A DNA stretch of 10,206 bases, taken from NCBI GenBank assembly GCA_902783925.1, contig CACZSV010000027.1:1-10206 (forward strand). The letters run 5' to 3'. Each line of letters starts with the position of its first letter. Within the stretch, counting starts at the first letter, position 1. The position numbers and the translations under genes were made by a program. This DNA is from an uncultured Coriobacteriaceae bacterium. GTDB taxonomy: Bacteria; Actinomycetota; Coriobacteriia; Coriobacteriales; QAMH01. Below the pieces are notes generated by a model, which ran no database searches, was not told the DNA's origin, and worked only from the letters and a program-made list of their open reading frames with translations. Shown one piece after another: positions 1 to 6,879 of this stretch.

Positions 1-1814
1 AACGTGAATGGGCGCGTCAGAACAGCAGCAGCGCGTTCCCCATCCTCTTGACGGCGCCGACGGTACGTGAATAGGCAACGGCCGCATGTGCGCAGCTCGG
101 AATACGTCAAGTACACAACGAGCATGAGTACGAGCAGCTCCAAGATGCGCTGCGCCAGGTTTCCCACGACGGAATATTCGAACGAGCGCATCCTGCTACC
201 AATCTCGATGACTCCGGCAATGCCGTTACCATCGGACGTGGGAATCTGAACAAGCCGATACTGGGTGGTATCGCGAAGCGCTCTGCCATGAAGTAGCTCA
301 CCCTTACTATCGAGCTTTCCATCAAATGCCGCCTGAAGCCCACTGTTCGCTGTGTTGCGCGCAGAGGTTCCCATGACATATTCGGTTGGATTTCCATAGA
401 GGAAGAAGATACCTTTATCGTCTTTTCCATATAAGGAGAAATATAACCCGATATCGTTGGTGTTTGCCGAGTACACAAGTGTCAGCACGGGCCATATGGC
501 TTCAACGATGTTTTCTCCGGCCTCGGCAAGCTCTTCCTCGTTCCCGCGAAGAGCATTCCGGTTGTCAGCCTTTTCCATCTTATCGCTCAAATTGCGCACG
601 GTGGGATCGAGATAATCTGCACACATCTTTATCTCGTGCCCGCGCACATCGAGCATCTTCTGATACGACGCATACGAAAGGCTTCCGGCAGCAACAGCGA
701 TGGCAATCACCACGGCAACAGCTGCAAACATTGCTCCAACGCCCCCTGTTTTCCCGTCCTTAGCGAGCTGCCGCAACTTTCGAATTGCCAGCACCGTAAA
801 CAGAATAACGAGATAGAGTCCGCTCGCCCACACAAGGAGCATGCGCGCCGAAAAGCCGATGCTTGGAGTGACTTCGGTAAACTCCCTTAGAACAGTGCCG
901 GAGATGCTGCATAACGTAACTGTATTGGTTTCGCTGTTGCAGGTGCTAACAACATCTTTGGTCACATGCACCCTGTGAAAGCCTTTGCCGCTCAAAAGGG
1001 TATTCACACTTGATGAATCTGCGGAGATGGCAAGCAGTGAGTTCGTCTCATCGTCGCAAGCGTATAGTGTTCCCGCCTCGTCGATATCGATAGAAGTGTA
1101 CACGTGGCCTTCGTACACCTGCGGGGTATAATCGACCGTTTCATTGTCCAAAATGCCGAGCGAATTGAGGATGGCATATTGATACGCACCTTCTTCGCCA
1201 GCGTCCGAAACGGCCACGTCGAATGCCGCAGCGTTGCGAGAACTGTCCGTTCCTATCTCTTTCGTTTCATTCTGCCCGATAAGGACAAACGAAATACAAA
1301 AGGTTCTCGCGCGGCTCTCTTCGGAGCCTTGATGTATCTCTTTCTCGTGTGAAACCACGACGCCGTCGGAAACATCGCTCAGCGACTTGATCAAAGGGGT
1401 GGACCCGTCTCCTTCCAGTTCGTAGACTACGCCTTTGAAATTGCCGCCCTTGTCGTAAACGGCCACGCGCTCCTGGAAGATATTGTCGCTATCGGGCATA
1501 TATCTCACGCCTGACACATACACACGATTATTCGAGACGCAAACATCGGTAATCGCATCGACGGGAGAATCGATTGTCGAGCAGCTCACAACCCCGGTCA
1601 AATCGCCACTGGAATTCATGATGAGCGCCCGTCGCGATTCGGTGTCGATCGCTACTGTGTGTTCTCCGTCGGAATCGACTGAAGTCGGCCCATTAAGATG
1701 AACAGAGGCAAATGGTACCGATAGAAGCACAGTGCCATAATTGACGAACAGCACCGCAGCTGCGAACACCGCGAGCAACGCTAGTACGATATGTGGTTTG
1801 CGTATCGATTTCAT
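1..1814 (-). CDS. Large membrane sensor-like protein, C-terminus beyond window (partial)
   Basis: An uninterrupted frame of 604 codons runs from ATG at 1814 to the left edge with no stop. The product begins MKSIRKPHIVLALLAV. Membrane segments by eye lie at residues about 8-33, 324-344, 360-380 and 551-573. The stretch from 34 to 323 is probably outside the cell, with short repeated strand-like units (VAIDTESRRALIM, RVAVYDKGGNFKGVV, TSIDIDEAGTLYACD) suggesting a beta-propeller-type fold. Residues 381-550 form a second outside segment: a charged helical part, then an alpha/beta part ending GIAGVIEIGS, which resembles CACHE-type sensor domains. A basic cytoplasmic stretch (YRRRRQ) follows the last helix, so the effector domain (kinase, phosphatase, transporter or other) must lie further left. 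No Shine-Dalgarno sequence precedes the ATG. The frame is open upstream of 1814, but this ATG comes directly before a signal-anchor-like sequence. I do not recognise a named family; function unknown. Confidence 0.85.
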   Translation of the reverse strand, partial: MKSIRKPHIVLALLAVFAAAVLFVNYGTVLLSVPFASVHLNGPTSVDSDGEHTVAIDTESRRALIMNSSGDLTGVVSCSTIDSPVDAITDVCVSNNRVYVSGVRYMPDSDNIFQERVAVYDKGGNFKGVVYELEGDGSTPLIKSLSDVSDGVVVSHEKEIHQGSEESRARTFCISFVLIGQNETKEIGTDSSRNAAAFDVAVSDAGEEGAYQYAILNSLGILDNETVDYTPQVYEGHVYTSIDIDEAGTLYACDDETNSLLAISADSSSVNTLLSGKGFHRVHVTKDVVSTCNSETNTVTLCSISGTVLREFTEVTPSIGFSARMLLVWASGLYLVILFTVLAIRKLRQLAKDGKTGGVGAMFAAVAVVIAIAVAAGSLSYASYQKMLDVRGHEIKMCADYLDPTVRNLSDKMEKADNRNALRGNEEELAEAGENIVEAIWPVLTLVYSANTNDIGLYFSLYGKDDKGIFFLYGNPTEYVMGTSARNTANSGLQAAFDGKLDSKGELLHGRALRDTTQYRLVQIPTSDGNGIAGVIEIGSRMRSFEYSVVGNLAQRILELLVLMLVVYLTYSELRTCGRCLFTYRRRRQEDGERAAAVLTRPFT

Positions 1815-1821
1815 AGGGACG

Positions 1822-1849
1822 ATTATCGCATGAATGAACGTTGCGTCAC
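1822..1849 (-). promoter_or_regulatory. Candidate leaderless promoter of the membrane sensor gene
   Basis: On the minus strand GTGACG (1844-1849) is separated by 16 bases from GATAAT (1822-1827), which ends 7 bases before the ATG at 1814. Transcription from such an element would start at or next to the start codon. This fits the lack of a ribosome-binding site and the leaderless transcripts common in actinobacteria. The -35 matches the TTGACA consensus at only 4 of 6 bases, so this is a motif-level prediction. Confidence 0.4.
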
Positions 1850-1853
1850 GTAT

Positions 1854-1892
1854 GGGAGATGAGCGGCAGGGCTGTTCTGCAGCTCATCCCCC
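1854..1892 (-). terminator. Long imperfect hairpin after the radical SAM gene
   Basis: Arms 1854-1869 and 1877-1892 are 16 bases each and complementary except at two positions, with a 7-base loop. In the minus-strand transcript one of the two mismatches becomes a G-U pair. The hairpin lies 30 bases past the radical SAM stop and just upstream of the next gene's putative promoter, where a terminator would be expected. No run of U follows it, so it may instead be a 3' stabilising structure, an attenuator or a protein-binding palindrome. Confidence 0.4.
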
Positions 1893-1922
1893 ACACGCGA
1901 CCTGCTCAAAGACGAGAGCTTG

Positions 1923-3446
1923 CTACCCCGCCACAATACGTTCAATGTCAGCATCGCGTTCCTGTAAGGAAACATCCCCCATCCGGCCAAGCTGCTCGAA
2001 CTTCGCAATGTCGGCCTCGGACTGCGCCACATAGCGGCGACGTCTCCATACAGCGCGCTCTCCCGCTTCATCGTACCAAAGTCTTTCAGCTACCGGCGCC
2101 CACTCCTCCGCGCGCTGGCGGAACTTCTCGGTAAGGTCACGCGGGTCTTCCTTGTGCTCGAGATCGGTCGATTTAGCGCCTGCAGCCTCGACCATCTGCG
2201 CAAGTTTGCCTGTGTTCTCGTACAGAGGACAAGGCCGGAGCAGATTGTTGCCATCAAATGGCTGCCCGTCATGATACGCCATGAACAGCGGGCTGCGCAG
2301 CGCATCGAGCAGCGAGACTTCGCGAATATTGGCGTTGCTGTAATGCGCGAACACGCAAGGTTCCACATCACCAGCAGCATTGATATGCAGATAGCGCCTA
2401 CCGCCTGCAATGCAGCCGCCCACGAACTCACCGTCGTTTTGGAAGTCGAGCGTGAACAGCGGCTTGCTCTCGCGCATCTTGCGAACGAAGTGATACAGGT
2501 GCTCGCGCTGGGCCGCCGTCGCCATAAGTTCGGGGCTCGAATTCACGCCCACCGGCATGAACTGGAAAATCCAGGCGAAGAGCGCCCCTTGCTCGATGAG
2601 CCAATCGAAGAATTCCTCGGAGGCAATCGACTCGGCGTTATCGGACGTATAGCAGCATGACACGCCAAAAGGAAGACCATGCTCACGCAAAAGCTCCATA
2701 GCCTGGTCGATTTTGTCAAAAGTTCCCGCTCCGCGCCGCGCATCGGTTGCTTCGCCAATGCCTTCGACCGATATCGCAGGGATGAAGTTGGCCACACGCT
2801 CAATCTCGCGACAGAACTCCTCGTCAATGAGCGTGGCGTTGGTGAACGAAAGAAAGGCGCAATCGGGATGCTCTTCGCACAGTTTAATCAGATCACGCTT
2901 ACGTACGAGCGGTTCACCGCCCGTATAAATATAGATGTGGGTACCAAGTTCGACACCCTGACGAATAATCGAGTCAATCTCGTCATAGCTCAACTGTATC
3001 GCGTGCCCGTAGTCGGCCGCCCAGCATCCTGTACAGCTCAGATTGCAGGCGCTCGTGGGGTCGAGCAGGATAGCCCAAGGCACGTTGCAACCGAATCGCT
3101 CGCGGTTAGCCTCCTGTTGCGGCCAAGCAAGGAGATTCGCTTCGACCAATAGCGACTTCATGAGCTTGGTGATAACGGTTGGATTCAGCTGAAACATTTT
3201 CTGCAGCAGTAGATACCAGTTGTTCTCTTCATCGACAGCGCGGCGAAATGCGTTTCGCTGGCTGGCAAAGAGATTGTTCGGGAGAATCTTGTCGGTGCGA
3301 TCGAGGGCCTTCTTCATGTTTGTCTCGGGGTCGGCCATCAGCCAATCAACAAACTTATTCAATGCGGCTCGCTTGATTCCCGCACTGGCGCCCTGCCCTG
3401 CAGCGCCAGTCTTGGCAGAGCCTTTTTTCTGCTGAACAATACCCAT
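1923..3446 (-). CDS. Radical SAM enzyme with SPASM-like C-terminal cysteines
   Basis: A 507-residue cytoplasmic iron-sulfur enzyme that should cleave S-adenosylmethionine to make a radical; the substrate is unknown. The 4Fe-4S/SAM motif is CNLSCTGC (Cys134, Cys138, Cys141, spacing CX3CX2C), followed by the GGEP motif at 176-179. Further on, Cys345, Cys364 and Cys406 lie in GGCIAGG, GDVEPC and LRPCPL, the pattern of a SPASM or twitch domain holding an extra cluster. Residues 1-120 are a helical N-terminal part typical of a widespread COG0535-like family in gut anaerobes. The last 50 residues (from about 458) are an arginine-rich extension that may be lineage specific. The start is ATG at 3446 with GGAG 7 bases upstream. 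MarR lies 45 bases upstream, so the two are probably co-transcribed. SPASM enzymes often modify peptides, but nothing here proves a peptide substrate. Confidence 0.9.
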   Translation of the reverse strand: MGIVQQKKGSAKTGAAGQGASAGIKRAALNKFVDWLMADPETNMKKALDRTDKILPNNLFASQRNAFRRAVDEENNWYLLLQKMFQLNPTVITKLMKSLLVEANLLAWPQQEANRERFGCNVPWAILLDPTSACNLSCTGCWAADYGHAIQLSYDEIDSIIRQGVELGTHIYIYTGGEPLVRKRDLIKLCEEHPDCAFLSFTNATLIDEEFCREIERVANFIPAISVEGIGEATDARRGAGTFDKIDQAMELLREHGLPFGVSCCYTSDNAESIASEEFFDWLIEQGALFAWIFQFMPVGVNSSPELMATAAQREHLYHFVRKMRESKPLFTLDFQNDGEFVGGCIAGGRRYLHINAAGDVEPCVFAHYSNANIREVSLLDALRSPLFMAYHDGQPFDGNNLLRPCPLYENTGKLAQMVEAAGAKSTDLEHKEDPRDLTEKFRQRAEEWAPVAERLWYDEAGERAVWRRRRYVAQSEADIAKFEQLGRMGDVSLQERDADIERIVAG

Positions 3447-3491
3447 CCTCGTGCTCCAATCATTGATATCTCTTCTGAGAAACGTGCTCCT

Positions 3492-3941
3492 CTAAGCTTT
3501 TGTCGTTGCACTCATAAGTTTTGTGAGAGCAGACATGCCGTCGCGAACAGCAACATAATCGCTCTTGCTCAAATCCGAAACGTTTTGATCAAGTACCCGT
3601 CCAAATTCTTCGGTTACACACTCAAGAAGGTCGAGTCCCTTTTTTGTAGTGTCGAGGTGCACACGTCTGCGGTCCACCTTGCTCTGTTCGCGCGATATGA
3701 GCCCTTTGGCTTCCATCCTGTAGCACACAGCGGCGAAATTCGTACGCAATATGCCCACGCGATCAGCCAGCTGGGTCGCCATCTGATGAGGCCTTTCTTC
3801 CAGCTCAGCCAAGACAAGCATCTGCTGAACGGTCACGCCATGCTTTCGACATATTGGCGTAACAACCTCATGAAACAGAACTACTGCTTCGCGCATCGCC
3901 ATGAGAGCATCTGTCTTAACGTCCGGCATGTCTTTTCGCAA
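3492..3941 (-). CDS. MarR-family transcriptional regulator
   Basis: A 149-residue winged-helix DNA-binding protein of normal MarR length. The helix-turn-helix region is about residues 53-85 (MATQLADRVGI to VCYRMEAKGL). The wing carries the family hallmark DRRRVHLDTTKKG near 94-106. Helices at both ends would make the dimer interface. The frame can start at TTG (3941) or at ATG (3929); neither has a convincing Shine-Dalgarno sequence, so the start is uncertain by four codons. It stands first in the minus-strand block and diverges from the exporter operon. MarR proteins usually repress their own gene and a neighbour by binding short palindromes, so it may control the radical SAM gene, the exporter operon, or both. 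The ligand cannot be predicted. Confidence 0.9.
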   Translation of the reverse strand: MRKDMPDVKTDALMAMREAVVLFHEVVTPICRKHGVTVQQMLVLAELEERPHQMATQLADRVGILRTNFAAVCYRMEAKGLISREQSKVDRRRVHLDTTKKGLDLLECVTEEFGRVLDQNVSDLSKSDYVAVRDGMSALTKLMSATTKA

Positions 3942-3959
3942 TATCTATCATCACTGCCA

Positions 3960-3989
3960 TTGATTTGTGTTTTGATACAGAAATATTAT
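3960..3989 (+). promoter_or_regulatory. Candidate rightward promoter for the exporter operon
   Basis: TTGATT (3960-3965) and TATTAT (3984-3989) are spaced by 18 bases on the plus strand, overlapping the leftward promoter candidate. If used, it would give a leader of nearly 300 bases before the first gene. A weaker TAATAT at 4176-4181, without a good -35, is the alternative. Low confidence. Confidence 0.25.
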
Positions 3990-4010
3990 CTTATTTTAAG
4001 AATTTACAAA
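3983..4010 (-). promoter_or_regulatory. Candidate promoter of marR-radical SAM with internal palindrome
   Basis: On the minus strand TTTGTA (4005-4010) is separated by 16 bases from TAATAT (3983-3988), about 42 bases before the TTG start. The spacer contains the inverted repeat TCTTA-TTT-TAAGA (3989-4001), well placed for a MarR dimer to block RNA polymerase. The boxes are approximate and the palindrome is short in an AT-rich stretch, so chance is possible. Confidence 0.35.
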
Positions 4011-4067
4011 ACTGCGAGTGTTTAGATTCATTTTTCTGCTCGCGCAAGCTCGGTCGTTCTCAGCACA

Positions 4068-4209
4068 TCGCATGCGACCTTACTTCACATGCTTTCTCAA
4101 ACGCGGGCGTTGGAAAAGAGCATGCTCGAATCCCCAGCCCGTTCGATTCAGGTAGGCGGCTCAAGAAGCTTCATGTAATATATCCATGCGCGAAAAACAA
4201 CGAGCATGC
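4068..4209. repeat. Three GCATGC-centred palindromes
   Basis: TCGCATGCGA (4068-4077) and GAGCATGCTC (4118-4127) are perfect 10-base palindromes sharing a GCATGC core. GAGCATGC recurs at 4202-4209, followed by AGCTC, which makes an imperfect third copy. The first two cores are 50 bases apart and the second and third 84 apart. Repeated palindromes in the leader of an operon could be operator sites; no known regulator is assigned. Confidence 0.45.
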
Positions 4210-4254
4210 AGCTCACATCGCTTATTTCGCACGTGATGCAAAAAACGTTCGTTT

Positions 4255-4290
4255 TGCCATTCGCAGAAAATGGCAGCAAGGGGGACTTGC
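4255..4290 (+). promoter_or_regulatory. Two abutting hairpins, the second enclosing the Shine-Dalgarno site
   Basis: TGCCAT (4255-4260) pairs with ATGGCA (4270-4275) across a 9-base loop. Directly after it GCAAG (4276-4280) pairs with CTTGC (4286-4290) around the loop GGGGA. The ribosome-binding sequence AGGGGGA (4279-4285) of the adaptor gene sits in this second hairpin, 7 bases before ATG 4293. The stems are short (6 and 5 bp) and may only modestly affect translation. Confidence 0.35.
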
Positions 4291-4292
4291 CC

Positions 4293-4694
4293 ATGGAAGA
4301 CTCCGGAACGCGGAGAATAGCTTCACCCGACCAGCTGAACGACTACCTAAGGGTAACAAGCCCGAAGATTTGGATGCTGCTTACAGCGATCGTTTTGCTT
4401 GTCCTTGGACTGCTCCTTTGGAGCGGTTTCACGACCATAGAAAGCTATGCAACGGGCACGGCGCGCGCCGTTGGCGGCGAGCTTACCGTATCCTTCAACG
4501 ACGCCGAAAAAGCGAGCAAGGTAAAACCTGGTATGGAGATGAAAGTCGGAGATGTGGACACTGAGGTCCTGACGGTTGGCACGGACGAGAACAACGCCCT
4601 CGTCGCATCTGCACGCGCCAACATTCCCGACGGCTTATACGATGTACGCGTTGGATATGCAACCACGCAGGTCATCTCCATGCTGCTCAATTAA
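4293..4694 (+). CDS. Short HlyD-like membrane adaptor of the NHLM-type exporter
   Basis: A 133-residue single-span membrane protein. Residues 10-28 (ASPDQLNDYLRVTSPKIW) match the style of the N-terminus of NHLM/NHLP system secretion proteins (HlyD family), with one transmembrane helix at about 29-48 (LLTAIVLLVLGLLLW). The remaining 80 or so residues are outside the cell and look like the C-terminal beta-rich part of an adaptor (VKPGMEMKVGD, IPDGLYDVRVGYATTQ). Ordinary adaptors are several times longer, with a coiled-coil and lipoyl-like region that is absent here. ATG 4293 was chosen over the in-frame ATG at 4206 because it has AGGGGGA 7 bases upstream; 4206 has no site. It ends 13 bases before the GTG of the first ABC gene, so the two are translationally linked. 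Its role is probably to brace or guide the export complex; the family call rests on the N-terminal motif and context. Confidence 0.8.
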   Translation: MEDSGTRRIASPDQLNDYLRVTSPKIWMLLTAIVLLVLGLLLWSGFTTIESYATGTARAVGGELTVSFNDAEKASKVKPGMEMKVGDVDTEVLTVGTDENNALVASARANIPDGLYDVRVGYATTQVISMLLN

Positions 4695-4699
4695 AGGGG
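4695..4699 (+). promoter_or_regulatory. Ribosome-binding site fixing the GTG start of ABC1
   Basis: AGGGG directly follows the TAA stop of the adaptor gene and lies 8 bases before GTG 4708. It supports GTG over the far-upstream in-frame ATG (4576), which would overlap the adaptor gene by 119 bases. Confidence 0.7.
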
Positions 4700-4707
4700 C
4701 GAGCTCC

Positions 4708-6879
4708 GTGGCCAAGCAGAAGCACCCAATCGAAAAAGGCATAGCCAAAGTTCCTCAGGTCATGCAGATAGAAACGCTCGAATGCGGAGCTGCGGCACTT
4801 GCCATGATACTCGCGTACTACGGTAAGTGGATGCCGCTTGAACAGGTGCGCATTGATTGCGGCGTATCGCGCGATGGTACAAGTATCGAAAATATCGCAA
4901 AAGCAGCCCGCAGCTACGGACTGCACGTCGAAGGCTACCAGCGCAATGTCGACATGCTCAGCAAGCAAGGACCCTACCCCTGCATCGTCACCTACGGCGC
5001 TGGCTATGTTGTAGTCTGTGGGTTCAAAGGCAAATTCGTGCATATTAACGACCCAGCTAAGGGATCACGAAAGATCTCGCTCGACGAATTCGCTCGCTCG
5101 TATCGCGGCATCTGCCTGACCTTCTCCCCAACTGACGACTTCGAACCTGGCGGCAAGCGCAAGTCCACACTCGAATTCGCCCGCCATCGACTGCAAGGAG
5201 CTGGCGCGGCTGTCGCGTTCGTTGCTCTCACCACGCTCATCGCCTATCTGCTCGAGATGCTCACGCCCGCCTTTACGCGTTTCTTCATGGACCATTTGCT
5301 CACGGGAGAGAACTCCGAGCTGCTCATGCCCTTTATCGCCTTGCTTACCGGCGTCGGCGTGGTGCAGGTAATCGTGATCGCCGTCAAATCGATCTACTCT
5401 CTCAAGATAAACGGCAAGATGGCCGTCATTGGATCCTCCACATTTATGTGGCAGGTGCTGCGCATGCCCATGGAATTTTTCTCGCAGCGCAGGGCTGGCG
5501 ATATCCAGCGACGCAAGAACACCAATGCCGTCATCGCCGGAACGCTTGTGAATACCTTCACCCCTCTCGTGCTGAACGTCGGCATGATGGTGTTCTACCT
5601 CGTCGTCATGCTTCGCTACTCGGTGCTGCTCACGCTCATCGGTATCGCCACCATCGTGCTAAACTCCCTACTTGCAAGCTACATTTCTCGCAAGCGCGTG
5701 AATATCACTCGTGTGCAGATGCGCGATGCGGGCCAGCTCGAGTCTTCTACCGTCTCGGGTATCCAGATGATCGAGACGATCAAGGCATCGGGCGCCGAGA
5801 ACGGCTACTTCGCAAAGTGGGCGGGCTATCAAGCTTCGGTGAACACGGCCACCACACGTTTTGCCAACTTGAACTTGTATCTTGGCATGGTGCCAGATTT
5901 CCTGGCGAGCCTCGCAAATTACGCTGTGATAGTTATCGGCGTGTTCCTCGTCATGCAGGGCCGCTTCACGCTCGGCATGGTCATGGGGTTCCAAGGCTAC
6001 ATATCGTTGTTTATGACCCCAGCCATGACCACGGTCAAAGCAGGGCAAACCATTCAGGAAATGCGCACACAGATGGAACGCGTCGAGGATGTAATGAATT
6101 ACCCCGTCGATTCGAACTACCAGGATGAACCGCTCAGCAAAGACGCCGATTACGGCAAGCTATACGGCGAAGTCGAATTAAAGAACGTCACATTCGGTTA
6201 TGCGCGGCTCGGCGATCCGGTAATCGAGGATTTCTCGATGAAGGTAGAGCCGGGCGCAAGCGTGGCATTCGTCGGTGCATCGGGATGCGGCAAATCGACA
6301 CTCTCGAAACTCATTGCCGGACTGTACCAGCCGTGGAGCGGTGAGATCCTATTCGATGGCAAGCCTGCCTCTCAAATTGACCGCAGTGTGTTCACGGGCT
6401 CTGTTGCTGTGGTCGACCAGGAAATCATCCTGTTCGAAGACACCATTGCTAACAACATCAGCATGTGGGACGAATCGATAGAAGACTTTGAAATCATCTT
6501 GGCCGCACGCGATGCACAGATTCACGATGACATCATGGCACGCGATGGCGGCTATGCGAGCACTATTTCCGAAGGAGGGCGCGATCTTTCGGGTGGCCAG
6601 CGTCAACGTCTTGAGATTGCACGCGTGCTCGCAGCAGACCCAAGCGTCATCGTTATGGACGAGGCGACGAGCGCGCTCGATGCCAAAACCGAGCACGAGG
6701 TTGTGCGTGCCGTGAAAGACCGCGGCGTCACCTGCATCATCATCGCGCACAGACTCTCGACCATACGCGACTGCGACGAAATCATCGTGCTCGACCACGG
6801 CAAGGTTGTCGAGCGCGGCACACATGATGAGCTCTATGCAGCGGGCGGCATGTACGCCGAGCTGATTTCCAACGACTAG
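4708..6879 (+). CDS. NHLM-type ABC exporter with C39 peptidase-like domain (permease/ATPase)
   Basis: A 723-residue fused exporter with three parts: C39 peptidase-like domain (about 15-140), six-helix membrane domain (about 160-445) and ATPase domain (about 490-723). By family it is the NHLM system peptidase/ATP-binding subunit, which normally cuts a double-glycine leader and pumps the peptide out. The C39 start is clear: Gln20 and Cys26 in the ETLECGAAAL motif, and Asp115 in HINDPAKG. Where the catalytic histidine is expected, before the YVVV strand, there is Gly99 (GAGYVVV), so protease activity is doubtful. The ATPase is complete: Walker A GASGCGKST (523-531), VDQ Q-loop, LSGGQ (627-631), Walker B ending MDE (Glu652) and His681. 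The GTG start has a proper ribosome-binding site. It probably works as a heterodimer with the next gene product. Confidence 0.93.
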   Translation: MAKQKHPIEKGIAKVPQVMQIETLECGAAALAMILAYYGKWMPLEQVRIDCGVSRDGTSIENIAKAARSYGLHVEGYQRNVDMLSKQGPYPCIVTYGAGYVVVCGFKGKFVHINDPAKGSRKISLDEFARSYRGICLTFSPTDDFEPGGKRKSTLEFARHRLQGAGAAVAFVALTTLIAYLLEMLTPAFTRFFMDHLLTGENSELLMPFIALLTGVGVVQVIVIAVKSIYSLKINGKMAVIGSSTFMWQVLRMPMEFFSQRRAGDIQRRKNTNAVIAGTLVNTFTPLVLNVGMMVFYLVVMLRYSVLLTLIGIATIVLNSLLASYISRKRVNITRVQMRDAGQLESSTVSGIQMIETIKASGAENGYFAKWAGYQASVNTATTRFANLNLYLGMVPDFLASLANYAVIVIGVFLVMQGRFTLGMVMGFQGYISLFMTPAMTTVKAGQTIQEMRTQMERVEDVMNYPVDSNYQDEPLSKDADYGKLYGEVELKNVTFGYARLGDPVIEDFSMKVEPGASVAFVGASGCGKSTLSKLIAGLYQPWSGEILFDGKPASQIDRSVFTGSVAVVDQEIILFEDTIANNISMWDESIEDFEIILAARDAQIHDDIMARDGGYASTISEGGRDLSGGQRQRLEIARVLAADPSVIVMDEATSALDAKTEHEVVRAVKDRGVTCIIIAHRLSTIRDCDEIIVLDHGKVVERGTHDELYAAGGMYAELISND

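Larger units (their letters stand above)
3942..4292. other. Divergent intergenic region between MarR and the exporter operon
   Basis: About 350 bases with no convincing gene. The left part (3958-4010) is very AT-rich and holds promoter-like boxes on both strands. The right part is of ordinary composition and would be a long leader of about 290 bases if the operon starts at the AT-rich promoter. It contains GCATGC-centred palindromes and hairpins just before the first start codon. Only tiny reading frames without Shine-Dalgarno sites occur, for example 4072-4155 and 4089-4178. I saw no tRNA or known riboswitch pattern. Confidence 0.7.

Noticed and set aside
107..478. Minus-strand frame of 123 codons at the left end
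   Set aside because: It overlaps in another frame the uninterrupted 604-codon sensor frame, which has membrane and domain structure; this is a shadow frame.
4118..4152. tRNA-like T-loop strings (CTCGAATCCCC, GTTCGATTC)
   Set aside because: No acceptor stem, D-arm or anticodon arm can be built around them on either strand.
4072..4155. 27-codon cationic frame starting MRPYFTCFLKRGRWKR
   Set aside because: No ribosome-binding site, and it overlaps two palindromes; short frames like this are expected by chance.
4206..4292. Upstream extension of the adaptor to ATG 4206 (29 more residues)
   Set aside because: No ribosome-binding site precedes 4206, while ATG 4293 has a strong one, and the extra residues have no adaptor-like character.
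4576..4707. Upstream extension of ABC1 to ATG 4576
   Set aside because: It would overlap most of the C-terminal third of the adaptor gene and adds low-complexity residues before the C39 domain; GTG 4708 has its own ribosome-binding site.
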